Shown here: piece by piece, positions 15,029 to 25,025 of the stretch
How the letters are laid out: each line of letters starts with the position of its first letter
Position numbering within the stretch: position 1 is the first letter of the stretch
Assembly (NCBI GenBank): GCA_900113425.1
Contig: FOZF01000004.1
Location: forward strand, 62,001-126,000
DNA from: Stenotrophomonas maltophilia
GTDB taxonomy: Bacteria; Pseudomonadota; Gammaproteobacteria; Xanthomonadales; Xanthomonadaceae
Direction of reading: 5' to 3'
DNA length: 64,000 bases
The notes under the pieces: generated by a model
What the model was told of the DNA's origin: nothing
Seen by the model: the letters and a program-made list of their open reading frames with translations, nothing else
The model's database searches: none
Program-made: the position numbers and the translations under genes

Positions 15029-15822
15029 GCGTTCTTCCACTGCGCGGCGCGCTTTTCCAGGAAGGCGTTCACGCCCTCGACCTGGTCGGCGGTATCGAAC
15101 AGATCGACGAAGGCCTCGCGTTCGGCCACCAGCGCCGAAGCGTGGGTACCGGTGCGGGTGGACTGCACCAGCGTCTTGCAGGCCGCGATGCTGGTCGGGC
15201 TCTGCTTGCCCGCCTTCTTCGCCCATTCCAGCGCCAGCGCCTTGGACTCGCCCTTGCCGACCTTCTCCTCGGCCAGGCCGATGCGCAGCGCGGTCTCGGC
15301 ATTGATGCGCTCGCCCAGCAGGATCATGCGCTTGGCCCAGCCCTCGCCCACCAGCCGTGGCAGGTTCTGGGTACCGCCGGCGCACGGCAGCAGGCCGACG
15401 GTGGCCTCCGGCAGCGCGACCTGGGCGTGGTCTTCGATGATGCGCAGGTCGCAAGCCAGCGCGCATTCCAGCCCGCCGCCCATCGCATAGCCGTTGATCG
15501 CGGCGATCGACACGCCGCGGAAGCCGGACAGCGCCTCGAAGGCTTCGCCGAAGCGGCGTGCGGCCTCGCGCGCAGCGGCCTTGTCGCCGGAGGCGAACTG
15601 GTTAAGATCCGCGCCGGCGGAGAAGAACTTCTCGCCATCACCGGTGATCACCAGCGCGTAGATGTCGCGGTCCGCATTGAGCGCAGCCACCAGGTCGCGC
15701 AGCGCGGACAGGCTGTGCACGGTCCAGGTATGCGCCGGCGGGTTGTGCAGGGTGACCACGGCGGTGTGGCCATCGGCCTCGACCTTCAGGCCCACGTGCT
15801 CCTGGGTACGCCAATCCTTCAT
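15025..15822 (-). CDS. Enoyl-CoA hydratase (methacrylyl-CoA hydration)
   Basis: A protein of 265 aa with the crotonase fold. The oxyanion-hole motifs are KFFSAGADLNQFA and NGYAMGGGLECALACDLRI. The catalytic glutamate region reads ALPEATVGLLPCAGGTQNLPRLVG. In this operon its substrate is inferred to be methacrylyl-CoA, giving 3-hydroxyisobutyryl-CoA for the next enzyme. Both neighbouring genes overlap it by four bases, indicating tight translational coupling. Confidence 0.9.
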   Translation of the reverse strand: MKDWRTQEHVGLKVEADGHTAVVTLHNPPAHTWTVHSLSALRDLVAALNADRDIYALVITGDGEKFFSAGADLNQFASGDKAAAREAARRFGEAFEALSGFRGVSIAAINGYAMGGGLECALACDLRIIEDHAQVALPEATVGLLPCAGGTQNLPRLVGEGWAKRMILLGERINAETALRIGLAEEKVGKGESKALALEWAKKAGKQSPTSIAACKTLVQSTRTGTHASALVAEREAFVDLFDTADQVEGVNAFLEKRAAQWKNA

Positions 15823-16985
15823 CGCAGTTCCTCTTCGGTGTTGAGCAGGTGACGGGCAACGATCACCCGCATGATCTCGTTGGTGCCTTCCAGGATCTGG
15901 TGCACGCGGCAGTCACGCAGCAGGCGTTCGATCGGGTACTCGCGGATGTACCCGTAGCCGCCATGGATCTGCAGCGCTTCGTTGCAGACAGTGAAACCGG
16001 CATCGGTGGCGAAGCGCTTGGCCATCGCGCACCATACGTTGGCGTCGCTGGCGCCGGCATCGAGCTTGCGCGCGGCGGTGTGCACCATCTGCCGGGCGGC
16101 CACCAGCTGGGTGACCATGTCGGCCAGCTTGAACTGCAGTGCCTGGAACTCGGCCAGCGCCTTGCCGAACTGGCGACGCTCGCCCATGTAGCGGCGTGCG
16201 GCATCCAGCGCGCCCTGCGCGGCACCGAGCGAACAGGCGGCGATGTTGATGCGGCCGCCATCGAGTCCCTTCATCGCCAGCTTGAAGCCACCGCCTTCCT
16301 CTCCCAGCAGGTGGCTGACCGGCACGCGGACGTTCTCGAAGGTGATGCCACGGGTGGGCTGGCTGTTCCAGCCCATCTTCTCTTCCTTGCGGCCGAAGCT
16401 GATGCCCGGCAGGTCCGACGGCACCGCGATGGCGCTGACGCCGCCGGCGCCGGCACCGCCGGTGCGCACCATCACCACCAGCAGTTCGGTGGCGCCGGCG
16501 CCGGAGATGAAGGCCTTGGCGCCGTTCAGCACGAAGTGGTCGCCATCGCGCACGGCGGTGGTTTTCAGCGAGGCCGCATCGGAACCGGCGCCCGGTTCGG
16601 TCAGGCAGTACGAGGCCAGCTTGATGCCCGCCGCCAGATCGTTGCCCCACGCGTCGCGCAGTGCCGGCTGACCCCACTTGGACACCATCCACGAGGCCAT
16701 GTTGTGGATGCTGATGTAGGCCGCCGTCGAGGGGTCGACACTGGCGAGCTCCTCGATGACGACGGCGGCGTCCAGCCGGCTCAGGCCGCTGCCGCCCACT
16801 TCCGGGTCCATGTACAGACCGCAGAAGCCCAGTTCACCGGCCTTGGCGATCGCCTCGCGCGGAAAGATGCCCTCCGCATCCCATCGCGCGGCGTGCGGCG
16901 CCAGTTCGGCCAGTGCGAAGTCGCGGGCGGCCTCGCGGTAGGCCTGCTGCGCTTCTTCCAGTTCCGTCGTCATCGAGTGGCTCAT
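15819..16985 (-). CDS. Acyl-CoA dehydrogenase, isobutyryl-CoA dehydrogenase type
   Basis: A protein of 388 aa with the usual three-domain plan. The FAD/substrate motifs are CLTEPGAGSDAASLKTTA and an FRRQFG-type segment (ERRQFGKALAEFQALQFKLADM), and the flavin-binding C-terminus is LQIHGGYGYIREYPIERLLRDCRVHQILEGTNEIMR in family terms, with the catalytic glutamate in ILEGTNE. It oxidises isobutyryl-CoA to methacrylyl-CoA; specificity is inferred from operon context. It starts 14 nt after mmsA and overlaps the hydratase gene by four bases. Confidence 0.9.
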   Translation of the reverse strand: MSHSMTTELEEAQQAYREAARDFALAELAPHAARWDAEGIFPREAIAKAGELGFCGLYMDPEVGGSGLSRLDAAVVIEELASVDPSTAAYISIHNMASWMVSKWGQPALRDAWGNDLAAGIKLASYCLTEPGAGSDAASLKTTAVRDGDHFVLNGAKAFISGAGATELLVVMVRTGGAGAGGVSAIAVPSDLPGISFGRKEEKMGWNSQPTRGITFENVRVPVSHLLGEEGGGFKLAMKGLDGGRINIAACSLGAAQGALDAARRYMGERRQFGKALAEFQALQFKLADMVTQLVAARQMVHTAARKLDAGASDANVWCAMAKRFATDAGFTVCNEALQIHGGYGYIREYPIERLLRDCRVHQILEGTNEIMRVIVARHLLNTEEELR

Positions 16986-16999
16986 GGCTGCTCCTGCCG

Positions 17000-18505
17000 T
17001 TACTTCAGGCTGATCGTGGTGTTGACGCCGTGGCTCAGCGTCTCGTCATCGAACCAGCGCGCGGTGACGGTCTTGGTCTGGGTGTAGAACAGCACCACCT
17101 GCTTGCCGTACGGGCCGAGGTCACCCAGCTTGGAAGCGCGCGAACCGGTGAAGGAGAACAGCGGCACCGGCACCGGGATCGGCACGTTGATGCCGACCTG
17201 GCCGACGTCGATGTCTTCCTGGAACCTGCGCGCGGCCGCGCCGGACTGGGTGAACAGTGCGGTGCCGTTGCCGTTCGGGTTGCTGTTGACCATCGCGATG
17301 GCGTCTTCCAGCGTTTCCGCTTCCAGGATCACCAGCACCGGCCCGAAGATTTCTTCCTGGTAGATGCGCATGTCGGTGGTGACACCGGCAAAGATGGTCG
17401 GGCCGACGAAGTTGCCCTTCTCGAAGCCATCGACCTGCGGATTGCGGCCGTCGAGCACCAGCTGCGCGCCCTGCTCCACGCCCGAGGCAATCAGGCCTTC
17501 CACGCGCTCGCGCGCGCTGCAGGAAATCACCGGGCCGACATCGGTACCGGACACGGTGCCACCGCTGACCTTCAGGGTCTTGGCCTTGGCCACCAGATCC
17601 TGCACCCAGCCGCGCGCTTCACCCACCAGCACCAGCGTGGAGGCCGCCATGCAGCGCTGGCCGGCGGCACCGAAGGCGGCACCGACCATCGCATTGAGGG
17701 TCTGCTCCTTGTTGGCATCCGGCAGCACCACGGCGTGATTCTTGGCGCCCATCATGCACTGCACGCGCTTGCCGGCCAGCGACGCGCGGTTGTACACATG
17801 GGTACCCACGCGGGTCGAACCCACGAAGGAGACCGCCTTGATGTCCGGGTGGTCGCAGATCGCGTTGACCACTTCCTCGCCACCGTGGACGACATTCAGC
17901 ACGCCCTTCGGGATGCCGGCTTCCAGCGCCAGTTCAACCAGGCGCATGGTGACCATCGGGTCCTGCTCGGACGGCTTGAGGATGAAGGTGTTGCCGGTGG
18001 CGATGGCCATCGGGAACATCCACAGCGGAATCATCGCCGGGAAGTTGAACGGGGTGATGCCGGCGCACACGCCCAGCGGCTGCATGATCGTGTAGGTATC
18101 CACGCCATTGGCCACGTTGTTGGCCAGCTCGCCCAGCTGCAGGTTGCCGATGGCGGCGGCGTGCTCGACCACTTCCAGGCCGCGGAACACATCGCCTTCG
18201 GCATCCGGCAGGGTCTTGCCCTGTTCGGCGGTGAGGATGTGCGCCAGCTCGCTCATGTTCTCGCGGATCAGCTGCTGGTACTTCAGGAAGATGCGCGCAC
18301 GGGTGCCGATCGGGGTCTTGCGCCAGGTCTTGAACGCTTCCTTGGCGGCAGCCACGGCAGCGTCCACTTCAGCGGTGGTGGCGAACGGGACCTGGGCCAG
18401 CACGTCCTGGGTGGCCGGGTTGATCACGTCCTGCCAGTGGGAGGTCGCCGATTCGACGAACTGGCCATCGATCAGCATGCGGATACGGGGCGCTGCAACA
18501 GTCAT
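17000..18505 (-). CDS. mmsA: Methylmalonate-semialdehyde dehydrogenase (CoA-acylating)
   Basis: A protein of 501 aa of the aldehyde dehydrogenase superfamily. It has [19 protein letters not shown] near the NAD site, the [12 protein letters not shown] glycine-rich segment, the catalytic cysteine in [14 protein letters not shown], and [10 protein letters not shown]. It converts methylmalonate semialdehyde to propionyl-CoA, linking valine breakdown to propionate metabolism. It is the first gene of the five-gene operon, divergent from the ScfR-type regulator gene with 112 nt between. Confidence 0.95.
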   Translation of the reverse strand: MTVAAPRIRMLIDGQFVESATSHWQDVINPATQDVLAQVPFATTAEVDAAVAAAKEAFKTWRKTPIGTRARIFLKYQQLIRENMSELAHILTAEQGKTLPDAEGDVFRGLEVVEHAAAIGNLQLGELANNVANGVDTYTIMQPLGVCAGITPFNFPAMIPLWMFPMAIATGNTFILKPSEQDPMVTMRLVELALEAGIPKGVLNVVHGGEEVVNAICDHPDIKAVSFVGSTRVGTHVYNRASLAGKRVQCMMGAKNHAVVLPDANKEQTLNAMVGAAFGAAGQRCMAASTLVLVGEARGWVQDLVAKAKTLKVSGGTVSGTDVGPVISCSARERVEGLIASGVEQGAQLVLDGRNPQVDGFEKGNFVGPTIFAGVTTDMRIYQEEIFGPVLVILEAETLEDAIAMVNSNPNGNGTALFTQSGAAARRFQEDIDVGQVGINVPIPVPVPLFSFTGSRASKLGDLGPYGKQVVLFYTQTKTVTARWFDDETLSHGVNTTISLK

Positions 18506-18611
18506 GACGACATCCAGGGGTGCGAAAGATGCTTGGCATTATTCACAGCCGCCACCTCGATTTCCGGCCTGAATCCGCTTAATCTGGCCAACACCCGTCA
18601 CGATTCCTGTT

Positions 18612-18624
18612 AATTCTGTGAATT
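18612..18624. promoter_or_regulatory. Candidate autoregulatory palindrome at the regulator start
   Basis: AATTC-TGT-GAATT spans the GTG start of the ScfR-type regulator, between two divergent transcription units. Binding of the regulator here is inference from position and symmetry. Confidence 0.35.
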
Positions 18625-19985
18625 CGTCGTCCTCACAGCGCCAGCTGGGCCTGCGCCTGCTGCGCCTGCGCGAGCAGCGTGGCTACAGCCAGATCGACCT
18701 GGCCCGTGCCTTGGGCCTGTCTGCCAGCTACCTGAACCAGATCGAGCGCAACAAGCGCCCGTTGACGCCCGCCGTGCAGAAGAAGCTGGGTGAGGTGTTG
18801 GGCGACGTTTCCGGCCTGTTCGACGAGGATGAACCCGCGGCATTGCAGGAATCATTGGCCGAAACCCTGCGGGACCTGGGACTGGCCGACGTCAGTGCCA
18901 CCGAGCTGCGGGCACTGGCCGGCAACCTGCCGCAGGTGAGCAGGGCGCTGCTGGACCTGCATCGCCGCCACCTGGCGCTGCGCGAACATGCCGCTGCACT
19001 GGAGTTCCAGCTGGGCGAACCCGGTGCCGGCAGCACCCTGCCGGCCGGCGACCAGGTGCGCGAGTTCTTCAACCGCATGCACAACCACATCCCGGAGCTG
19101 GATGAGCTGGCCGAGCGGCTGTTCGCCGAATGGGGACTGTCGCCGGGGCACGTCGCCCCACGCCTGCGCCAGTTGCTGGCCGACCGCCACGGCGTACTGG
19201 TGGAAGTGACTGCGTTGCAGGCCGGGCGCGAGAAGCGCCAGTACGATGCCGGTGCGCGCCGGCTGTGGCTGCCGGACTACCTGGAGCCGGGCCAGCAGGC
19301 CTTCCAGATGGCCGCCGAGCTGGCACTGCACGGCTACCTGCCGCAGATCGATGCGGTGATTGCCCGCGCCGGATTCAGCGACGAGGCGCGCATCGCGCAG
19401 GCGCGCATCGGCCTGTCGAACTATTTCGCCGGGGCCCTGGTGATGCCCTACCTGCGCTTCCTGCGTGCGGCCGAAGCCAGCAGCTACGACATCGAGCTGC
19501 TGGCGCATCAGTTCGGTGTCGGCTTCGAAGCGGTCTGCCACCGGCTGAGCACGCTGGCCCGCCGCAGCGCGCCCGGCCTGCCGTTCTTCTTCATCCGTGT
19601 GGACCGCGCCGGCAACGTCTCCAAGCGTCACTCGGCCACCGACTTCCACTTCTCGCAGGTGGGTGGCTCATGCCCGCTGTGGATCGTCTACGAGGCGTTC
19701 AACCAGCCCGGCCGCATCCTGACCCAGACCGCGCGCATGCCGGATGGGCGGCGCCACTTCTGGCTGGCCCGGCAGGTCAGCAGTGGCCCGGTTGGTCACG
19801 GCCAACCACGCAAGACCTTCGCAGTGGCGCTGGGCTGCGACCTGCAGCATGCCGAGCGGCTGGTGTACTCGCTCGGGCTGGATGTGCAGAGCCCCGGCAA
19901 TTCGGTGTCCATCGGCCCCGGCTGCCGCGTGTGTCCGCGCGAGGACTGCATGCAGCGCGCGTTCGCGCAGCTGCCGGGGCGGTAG
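18618..19985 (+). CDS. XRE-family regulator with short-chain acyl-CoA sensing domains (ScfR type)
   Basis: A protein of 455 aa from a GTG start. The N-terminal HTH (residues 9-63) reads LGLRLLRLREQRGYSQIDLARALGLSASYLNQIERNKRPLT in part. A central helical region (about 150-290) belongs to the IrrE/ImmA-like group but lacks an obvious HExxH. The C-terminal ScfR-type domain has the cysteine cluster CRVCPREDC, written as GCRVCPREDCMQRA. Relatives such as RamB or MccR control glyoxylate, methylcitrate or acetate genes in response to acyl-CoA. Its position opposite mmsA suggests control of the valine operon by an intermediate such as propionyl-CoA, which is inference. Confidence 0.88.
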   Translation: MNSSSSQRQLGLRLLRLREQRGYSQIDLARALGLSASYLNQIERNKRPLTPAVQKKLGEVLGDVSGLFDEDEPAALQESLAETLRDLGLADVSATELRALAGNLPQVSRALLDLHRRHLALREHAAALEFQLGEPGAGSTLPAGDQVREFFNRMHNHIPELDELAERLFAEWGLSPGHVAPRLRQLLADRHGVLVEVTALQAGREKRQYDAGARRLWLPDYLEPGQQAFQMAAELALHGYLPQIDAVIARAGFSDEARIAQARIGLSNYFAGALVMPYLRFLRAAEASSYDIELLAHQFGVGFEAVCHRLSTLARRSAPGLPFFFIRVDRAGNVSKRHSATDFHFSQVGGSCPLWIVYEAFNQPGRILTQTARMPDGRRHFWLARQVSSGPVGHGQPRKTFAVALGCDLQHAERLVYSLGLDVQSPGNSVSIGPGCRVCPREDCMQRAFAQLPGR

Positions 19986-20093
19986 GGTTGGTTCGGCAGG
20001 GCTGCGCCCTGCATCTGCAGAGGCCGACGCAACGGCAACGGCAAAAGCTGGCATTCCGTGGCGCTCACGCTGTCAGAACGACGCATTGCCCGG

Positions 20094-20204
20094 GTGGGTG
20101 TCGACCTTGGTCGACACGGTTGAACCCTGGCGATGAGCCACCGCAGGTGTCAGATCGTGCCGACCAAGGTCGGCACCCACCAGACAAGGTCGGCACCCAC
20201 CAGA
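20094..20204. repeat. REP-type palindromes with a 20-nt tandem duplication
   Basis: A plus-strand palindrome at 20094-20117 (GTGGGTGTCGACCTTGGTCG start) and an oppositely oriented one at 20157-20180 (GTGCCGACCAAGGTCGGCAC) flank a 39-nt spacer. Part of the second is duplicated: 20165-20184 is repeated exactly at 20185-20204. The pair resembles a SMAG subfamily dimer. The rest of the gap (19986-20093) contains another GC-rich hairpin GCAGGGCTGCGCCCTGC and no gene. Confidence 0.7.
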
Positions 20205-20229
20205 ACAGTTCAATCGGCTGCGGCAGCGG

Positions 20230-22104
20230 TCAGTAGATCGGCGTCACCTTCATCTGCGGCAGCGGCCGTGGTGCGCCGTCGGTGAGGTCCGGGCCGAGAT
20301 CCTCCCAGCTGCGGCCCTGCTCCACCATCAGGCCCCACAACTGTTGTGACGCCAGCCGCTTGTCCTCCGAGCCCAGCTTGTACGACGGTGGCGACGGCAC
20401 GCCGGCAGCCACCATCGTGTACGCCGCCCGATAGGCCAGCACCTGCTGCGCGGGATCGTCGGTACGCGCCACTTCCAGCGTGTAACGCTGGTAGGCCGAG
20501 GCCAGGTTGCGCCAGCGGATCCAGTAGTGATTCTCGAAGGAGAACGCGCAGAAGCGCGCACCGGCCAGGCTGCCCTTGTCGGCGATGCGGGTCAGCACCT
20601 CCTGCGGCATGTCCAGGTTCATGCCGCCCTCGTCTCCCTGCAGGGTCACGTGCACGATGCGGTCGCGATAGCCCGGCGCACGCGCCTGCAGCAGGTCGCG
20701 CCAGTTCTGCATGGTTGCCACCACCGCGAACAGGAAACGGCCGAGCTCGCCGGCCGCCACCGGCGCGGCGATGGACTGGTAGGTGCGTTGCCAGCCATGG
20801 CGGTTCTCGCTGGGCAGGAACACCGATCGCTCCAGCGCCTGCCGTGCATTGCCGCCGGAGCTGACCTCCTCCGCATGCTGCGGATAGACCAGGTTGATGG
20901 CGAAGGTCGGCCAGCGCGGCAGCGCCGCGTCGAACAGATGGATCGGGAAGTTGCTGCTGATGCCCCCATCGGAGAACCAGCAGATCCGGAAGGCGGTGAT
21001 CACCGGACCGCAGGCCTGGCCGGCACTGGTCAGCCCCTCCATGCTGTCGGCCACGTTGTGTTCCGGATCGGAGGCGGTCGCCCCAGGCTCGCAGCGGCGC
21101 TCGCGGCGCGCGGGTTCATGCAGCGGCACCGCGCTGATCAGCAACGGGAAACTCAGGCTCATCCGCGTTGCCACCAGTACCGGCAGCTGCGGCCCCTGTG
21201 GCAGGCGGTAATAGAGTCGTCCATCCACGCCCAGCGGCGGCCCCGCATGGTTGACCAGCCACTGCACCACGCTGGCCGGGAACAGCTGGTCGAACTCTTC
21301 GCGCAGGAACCAGAACTGCGCGCCGCCCAGCGGCAGCGTGCGTGGTTCGTTGTGCGATACACACGTGGTGATCATCTGCAGGGTGATGGCATGCGGGCTG
21401 TCCGGCTCGTCGGCATAGCGCGGCGCATCGTGCAGGTCGGCAAAGGTGAGCGGCACATCGGCGGGCTTGCCTGACAACTGCTGCAGGCAGTCGTGCAGCC
21501 ATTCCGTCAGCGCCGGCCGGCGCGCGTCGCTGCCGAGGCCGCTGCACAGGCCCAGCAGATTGCGTCGTGCCACCCGCGCGACCCGCAGCGCGGCCCCGGC
21601 CACGCCAGCGCCGTAGGCGCACAGCAGCGACGGCAGCAAGGTTGCCGCTACTCCACTCCAGCCGCCGCCCCATGCGCCCAGCGCGAGCAGCACTGCCAAC
21701 GAAACCAGTACTTCCAGCGGCGCGATCTGGAACACGGCGATGGCCAGGCACAGCAGCTTGCGGGGCCAGCCTGCATTGCCGGTCAGCACCACCAGCAGCC
21801 GATAGGCTGCACGCGCGCCGCGCGCCGGCTGGAACAGCCCGTAGATGAACCCGCGCCGCGACAGCTGCGCCGACACCGCCGACAATCCACCGTACCCGGC
21901 ATCGCCGGGCAGCGGCTCGCCCGCCTGCTGGCGGCGATCACCACAGGCCGCCGCCGCAGCCACCGCGGCGGCGATGGCGCCCGCCGAGGTGCCACCGATG
22001 CTCTTGAAGCGATACTCGCGCGCCAGCGCCAGTACCGCATTGGGGTACACGATGCCGCTGGTGATGCCACCTTTCATGACCAGATCGCAGTACTTCGCCG
22101 CCAC
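20230..22104 (-). CDS. Patatin-like phospholipase family protein with membrane segments
   Basis: A protein of 624 aa. The N-terminal patatin elements are the oxyanion KGGITSGIVYP (residues 11-21) and the nucleophile elbow GGTSAGA with Ser40. The catalytic aspartate is in SDGGISSNFPIHLFD, far downstream (about residue 380). Between them, about residues 120-180 form two to three hydrophobic segments (LAIAVFQIAPLEVLVSLAVL and VAATLLPSLLCAYGAGVAG), so the protein is probably membrane-attached. It should be a serine lipid acyl hydrolase; the substrate is unknown. It is transcribed divergently from the metE riboswitch. Confidence 0.85.
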   Translation of the reverse strand: MAAKYCDLVMKGGITSGIVYPNAVLALAREYRFKSIGGTSAGAIAAAVAAAAACGDRRQQAGEPLPGDAGYGGLSAVSAQLSRRGFIYGLFQPARGARAAYRLLVVLTGNAGWPRKLLCLAIAVFQIAPLEVLVSLAVLLALGAWGGGWSGVAATLLPSLLCAYGAGVAGAALRVARVARRNLLGLCSGLGSDARRPALTEWLHDCLQQLSGKPADVPLTFADLHDAPRYADEPDSPHAITLQMITTCVSHNEPRTLPLGGAQFWFLREEFDQLFPASVVQWLVNHAGPPLGVDGRLYYRLPQGPQLPVLVATRMSLSFPLLISAVPLHEPARRERRCEPGATASDPEHNVADSMEGLTSAGQACGPVITAFRICWFSDGGISSNFPIHLFDAALPRWPTFAINLVYPQHAEEVSSGGNARQALERSVFLPSENRHGWQRTYQSIAAPVAAGELGRFLFAVVATMQNWRDLLQARAPGYRDRIVHVTLQGDEGGMNLDMPQEVLTRIADKGSLAGARFCAFSFENHYWIRWRNLASAYQRYTLEVARTDDPAQQVLAYRAAYTMVAAGVPSPPSYKLGSEDKRLASQQLWGLMVEQGRSWEDLGPDLTDGAPRPLPQMKVTPIY

Positions 22105-22235
22105 ACGTCACCTCCCGTCCGTCGGTTCCCAGTATCGCAAGCCGGCCTCTCACGGCCTGAGAAAGGCGCCACATCCCGGTGGTGTGATCCCGGGCCTTGA
22201 CCATTGCTGCCAACCGGCCTACCTTGTGCACGCCG

Positions 22236-22440
22236 AAGGTATTCATCTCTTCATGCGAATGAAGGGATGAATTTAAACGGGAATCCGGTGAAGGCGCTTC
22301 GCGCGCCCATTCCGGAGCTGCCCCGCAGCGGTGAATGGAAACGAATCCTGCCAACAGCACTGGGCTCGCGCCTGGGAAGCGGCAGGTAGTAGGTGGGCTG
22401 CGGCCCGCGTCCAACAGCCCGAATACCGGCCCCGGCCGGG
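22236..22440 (+). promoter_or_regulatory. Cobalamin (B12) riboswitch upstream of metE
   Basis: The conserved blocks of the B12 riboswitch are present in order: GGGAATCCGGTGAAG at 22280, CCGGAGCTGCCCCGCAGCGG at about 22312 (the B12 box with GCxGCCxCGCAGCGGT core), GCACTGGGC with CGCCTGGGAAGCGGC further on, and GCCCGAATACCGGCC at the 3' side. Bound adenosylcobalamin or methylcobalamin should turn off the downstream metE, encoding the B12-independent enzyme. The 3' edge and expression platform (22441-22667) are GC-rich and not resolved by eye. Confidence 0.9.
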
Positions 22441-22667
22441 GGACACGACCGTCCCCTGACTCGACCTGGAATCTCCGCGGGGAGGTCGCCGGGGCCGTCG
22501 TCGTCCTGCGCCTGCAGGGTGCGCGGCCACGTGCGTCCTTTTCACGGCATCCGGTTCGCCCGCGGGGGCGAAGGTCGCTGGCAAGACGCCCGTGGGCCGG
22601 CAACGGCACGCGTCGTCCTGCGGTTCCTTCGTTCCTCAATGCCGATATGCAATGAGGACACGCTGCA

Positions 22668-24965
22668 ATGACCACTGTTACCAACCTGGGCTTTCCCCGC
22701 ATCGGCGCCAAGCGCGAACTGAAGCGGGCGCTCGAACGCCACTGGGCCGGCGAGGACGACGCCGCCACCCTGCAGGCCACCGCCGCGGCGCTGCGTGCCC
22801 GGCACTGGCAGCTGCAGATCGAGGCCGGCGTCGATGTACCGCCGAGCAACGATTTCAGCCTGTACGACCAGGTGCTCGACACCGCATGGCTGTTCGATGC
22901 CATTCCCGAACGCTACCGCGAACTGGCCGCGCACGATCCACTGGCCGCCTACTTCGCCACGGCCCGTGGCCTGCAGCGCGATGGCATCGACCTGCGCGCG
23001 CTGGAGATGACCAAGTGGTTCGACACCAACTATCACTATCTGGTGCCGGAACTGCACGCGGGCCAGGCCTTCGCCCTGCGCGGTGACAAGCCGCTGGCCG
23101 AGTTCAACGAGGCCAGGGCGCTGGGCATCCATACCCGTCCGGTGCTGCTGGGGCCGGTGAGCTTCCTGCTGCTGTCCAAGACCACCGACGGCAGCGCCGC
23201 GCTGGACCTGCTGGATGCGCTGCTGCCGGCCTATGTGCAGCTGCTCGGCCAGCTGGCCGACGCCGGTGCCGACTGGGTGCAGCTGGATGAGCCGCTGCTG
23301 GTGCAGGATCTCGACGCCGATGCGCAGGCAGCCTATGAGCGCGCCTATGCCCGGTTGGCCACGGCACGGCGTCCGAAACTGCTGGTCGCGACCTATTTCG
23401 GTGCGCTCGAGGACAACCTGGCGTTGGCCACCGGCCTACCGGTGGACGGACTGCACGTGGACCTGGTGCGCGCGCCGGAGCAGCTGGACGCCGTGCTGAA
23501 GGCGCTGCCGGCCGAGCGCGTGCTGTCGGCCGGCCTGGTCAACGGCCGCAACATCTGGCGCACCCATCTGGACAACGCACTGATCCTGGCCCGGTTTGCC
23601 CAGGTGGACCGCGGCGCCGACCGGCTCTGGCTGGCACCGTCCTGTTCCCTGCTGCACTCGCCCGTCGATCTTGCGCTGGAAAAGAAGCTGGATGACGAAC
23701 TGAAGGGCTGGCTGGCGTTCTCCCGGCAGAAGCTGCAGGAACTGCGTCTGCTGGCCGACGCGCTCGATGGCAGGTCGGATGCGGAAGCGGGCCTGGCTGC
23801 CAACCGCGCTGCGCTGGACGGGCGTCGTCGCTCGCCACGCGTGCACAACCCGGCCGTGGCCGCACGCCTGGCCGCGCTGACCGTGGCCGATGCGCAGCGG
23901 CACACCGCCTACCCGCAGCGCCGCATCGCACAGCATGCGGCGCTGCAGCTGCCACTGCTGCCCACCACCACGATCGGTTCCTTCCCGCAGACGCTGGAGG
24001 TGCGCGAGGCGCGCGCCCGGCACAAGTCCGGCAAGCTGGGCCTGGCCGAGTACGAGGCATTCCTGGAACAGCAGACCGCGCAAGCGGTGCGCGTGCAGGA
24101 AGAGCTGGGCCTGGACGTGCTGGTCCACGGCGAGTTCGAGCGCAACGACATGGTCGAGTACTTCGGCGAGCAACTGGAAGGCTTTGCCTTCACCGGCAAC
24201 GGCTGGGTGCAGAGCTATGGCTCGCGCTGCGTCAAACCGCCGGTGATCTTCGGCGACGTCAGCCGCCCGCAGCCGATGACGGTGCGCTGGTCCAGTTACG
24301 CGCAATCGCTCACCGACAAGCCGATGAAGGGCATGCTGACCGGTCCGGTGACGGTACTGCAGTGGTCGTTCGTGCGCGACGACCAGGAACGCGATGTGAC
24401 CTGCCGGCAGATCGCGCTGGCCCTGCGGGACGAAGTGCAGGACCTGGAAGCAGCCGGCATCGGCGTGATCCAGGTGGACGAGCCGGCCATCCGCGAGGGG
24501 TTGCCGTTGCGCCGCGCTCACTGGCGCGCCTACCTGGACTGGGCGGTGGAGTCGTTCCGCATCAGTACCAGCGGCGTGCGCGATGCCACCCAGATCCACA
24601 CCCACATGTGCTATTCGGAGTTCAACGACATCATCCACTCGGTCGCGGCGATGGACGCGGACGTGATCTCGATCGAGACCTCACGCTCGCGCATGGAACT
24701 GCTCGATGCCTTCGTGAAGTTCAACTATCCCAATGAGATCGGCCCGGGCGTGTATGACATCCACTCCCCGCGCGTGCCGGACAAGGCGGAGATGGTGGAC
24801 CTGCTGCGCAAGGCGCTGGCCGTGCTGAAGCCGGAGCAGCTGTGGGTCAACCCGGACTGCGGGCTGAAGACCCGTGGCTGGCCGGAAACCCGCGCTGCAC
24901 TGCAGGCACTGGTTGCCGCCGCAGTGGAACTGCGTGCCGAGCACGCCGACGCCCGCGTCGCCTGA
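22668..24965 (+). CDS. metE: Cobalamin-independent methionine synthase
   Basis: A protein of 765 aa, the normal MetE length, with two barrels. The N-terminal barrel opens with [20 protein letters not shown]. The zinc and homocysteine site in the C-terminal barrel is shown by [13 protein letters not shown] (His and Cys), [16 protein letters not shown] and [11 protein letters not shown] (last Cys). It transfers the methyl group of 5-methyltetrahydrofolate triglutamate to homocysteine. It stands alone behind a B12 riboswitch, which fits use of this slower enzyme only when cobalamin is scarce. Confidence 0.96.
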   Translation: MTTVTNLGFPRIGAKRELKRALERHWAGEDDAATLQATAAALRARHWQLQIEAGVDVPPSNDFSLYDQVLDTAWLFDAIPERYRELAAHDPLAAYFATARGLQRDGIDLRALEMTKWFDTNYHYLVPELHAGQAFALRGDKPLAEFNEARALGIHTRPVLLGPVSFLLLSKTTDGSAALDLLDALLPAYVQLLGQLADAGADWVQLDEPLLVQDLDADAQAAYERAYARLATARRPKLLVATYFGALEDNLALATGLPVDGLHVDLVRAPEQLDAVLKALPAERVLSAGLVNGRNIWRTHLDNALILARFAQVDRGADRLWLAPSCSLLHSPVDLALEKKLDDELKGWLAFSRQKLQELRLLADALDGRSDAEAGLAANRAALDGRRRSPRVHNPAVAARLAALTVADAQRHTAYPQRRIAQHAALQLPLLPTTTIGSFPQTLEVREARARHKSGKLGLAEYEAFLEQQTAQAVRVQEELGLDVLVHGEFERNDMVEYFGEQLEGFAFTGNGWVQSYGSRCVKPPVIFGDVSRPQPMTVRWSSYAQSLTDKPMKGMLTGPVTVLQWSFVRDDQERDVTCRQIALALRDEVQDLEAAGIGVIQVDEPAIREGLPLRRAHWRAYLDWAVESFRISTSGVRDATQIHTHMCYSEFNDIIHSVAAMDADVISIETSRSRMELLDAFVKFNYPNEIGPGVYDIHSPRVPDKAEMVDLLRKALAVLKPEQLWVNPDCGLKTRGWPETRAALQALVAAAVELRAEHADARVA

Positions 24966-25025
24966 CCTGTCTCTCCACCCCGATGCACGGGCCGCCGCCG
25001 TTGCCGGCGGTCCGTGCGGTACCTG

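Noticed and set aside
16913..18613. A 566-codon plus-strand frame opposite mmsA
   Set aside because: Antisense shadow of mmsA; no recognisable domain.
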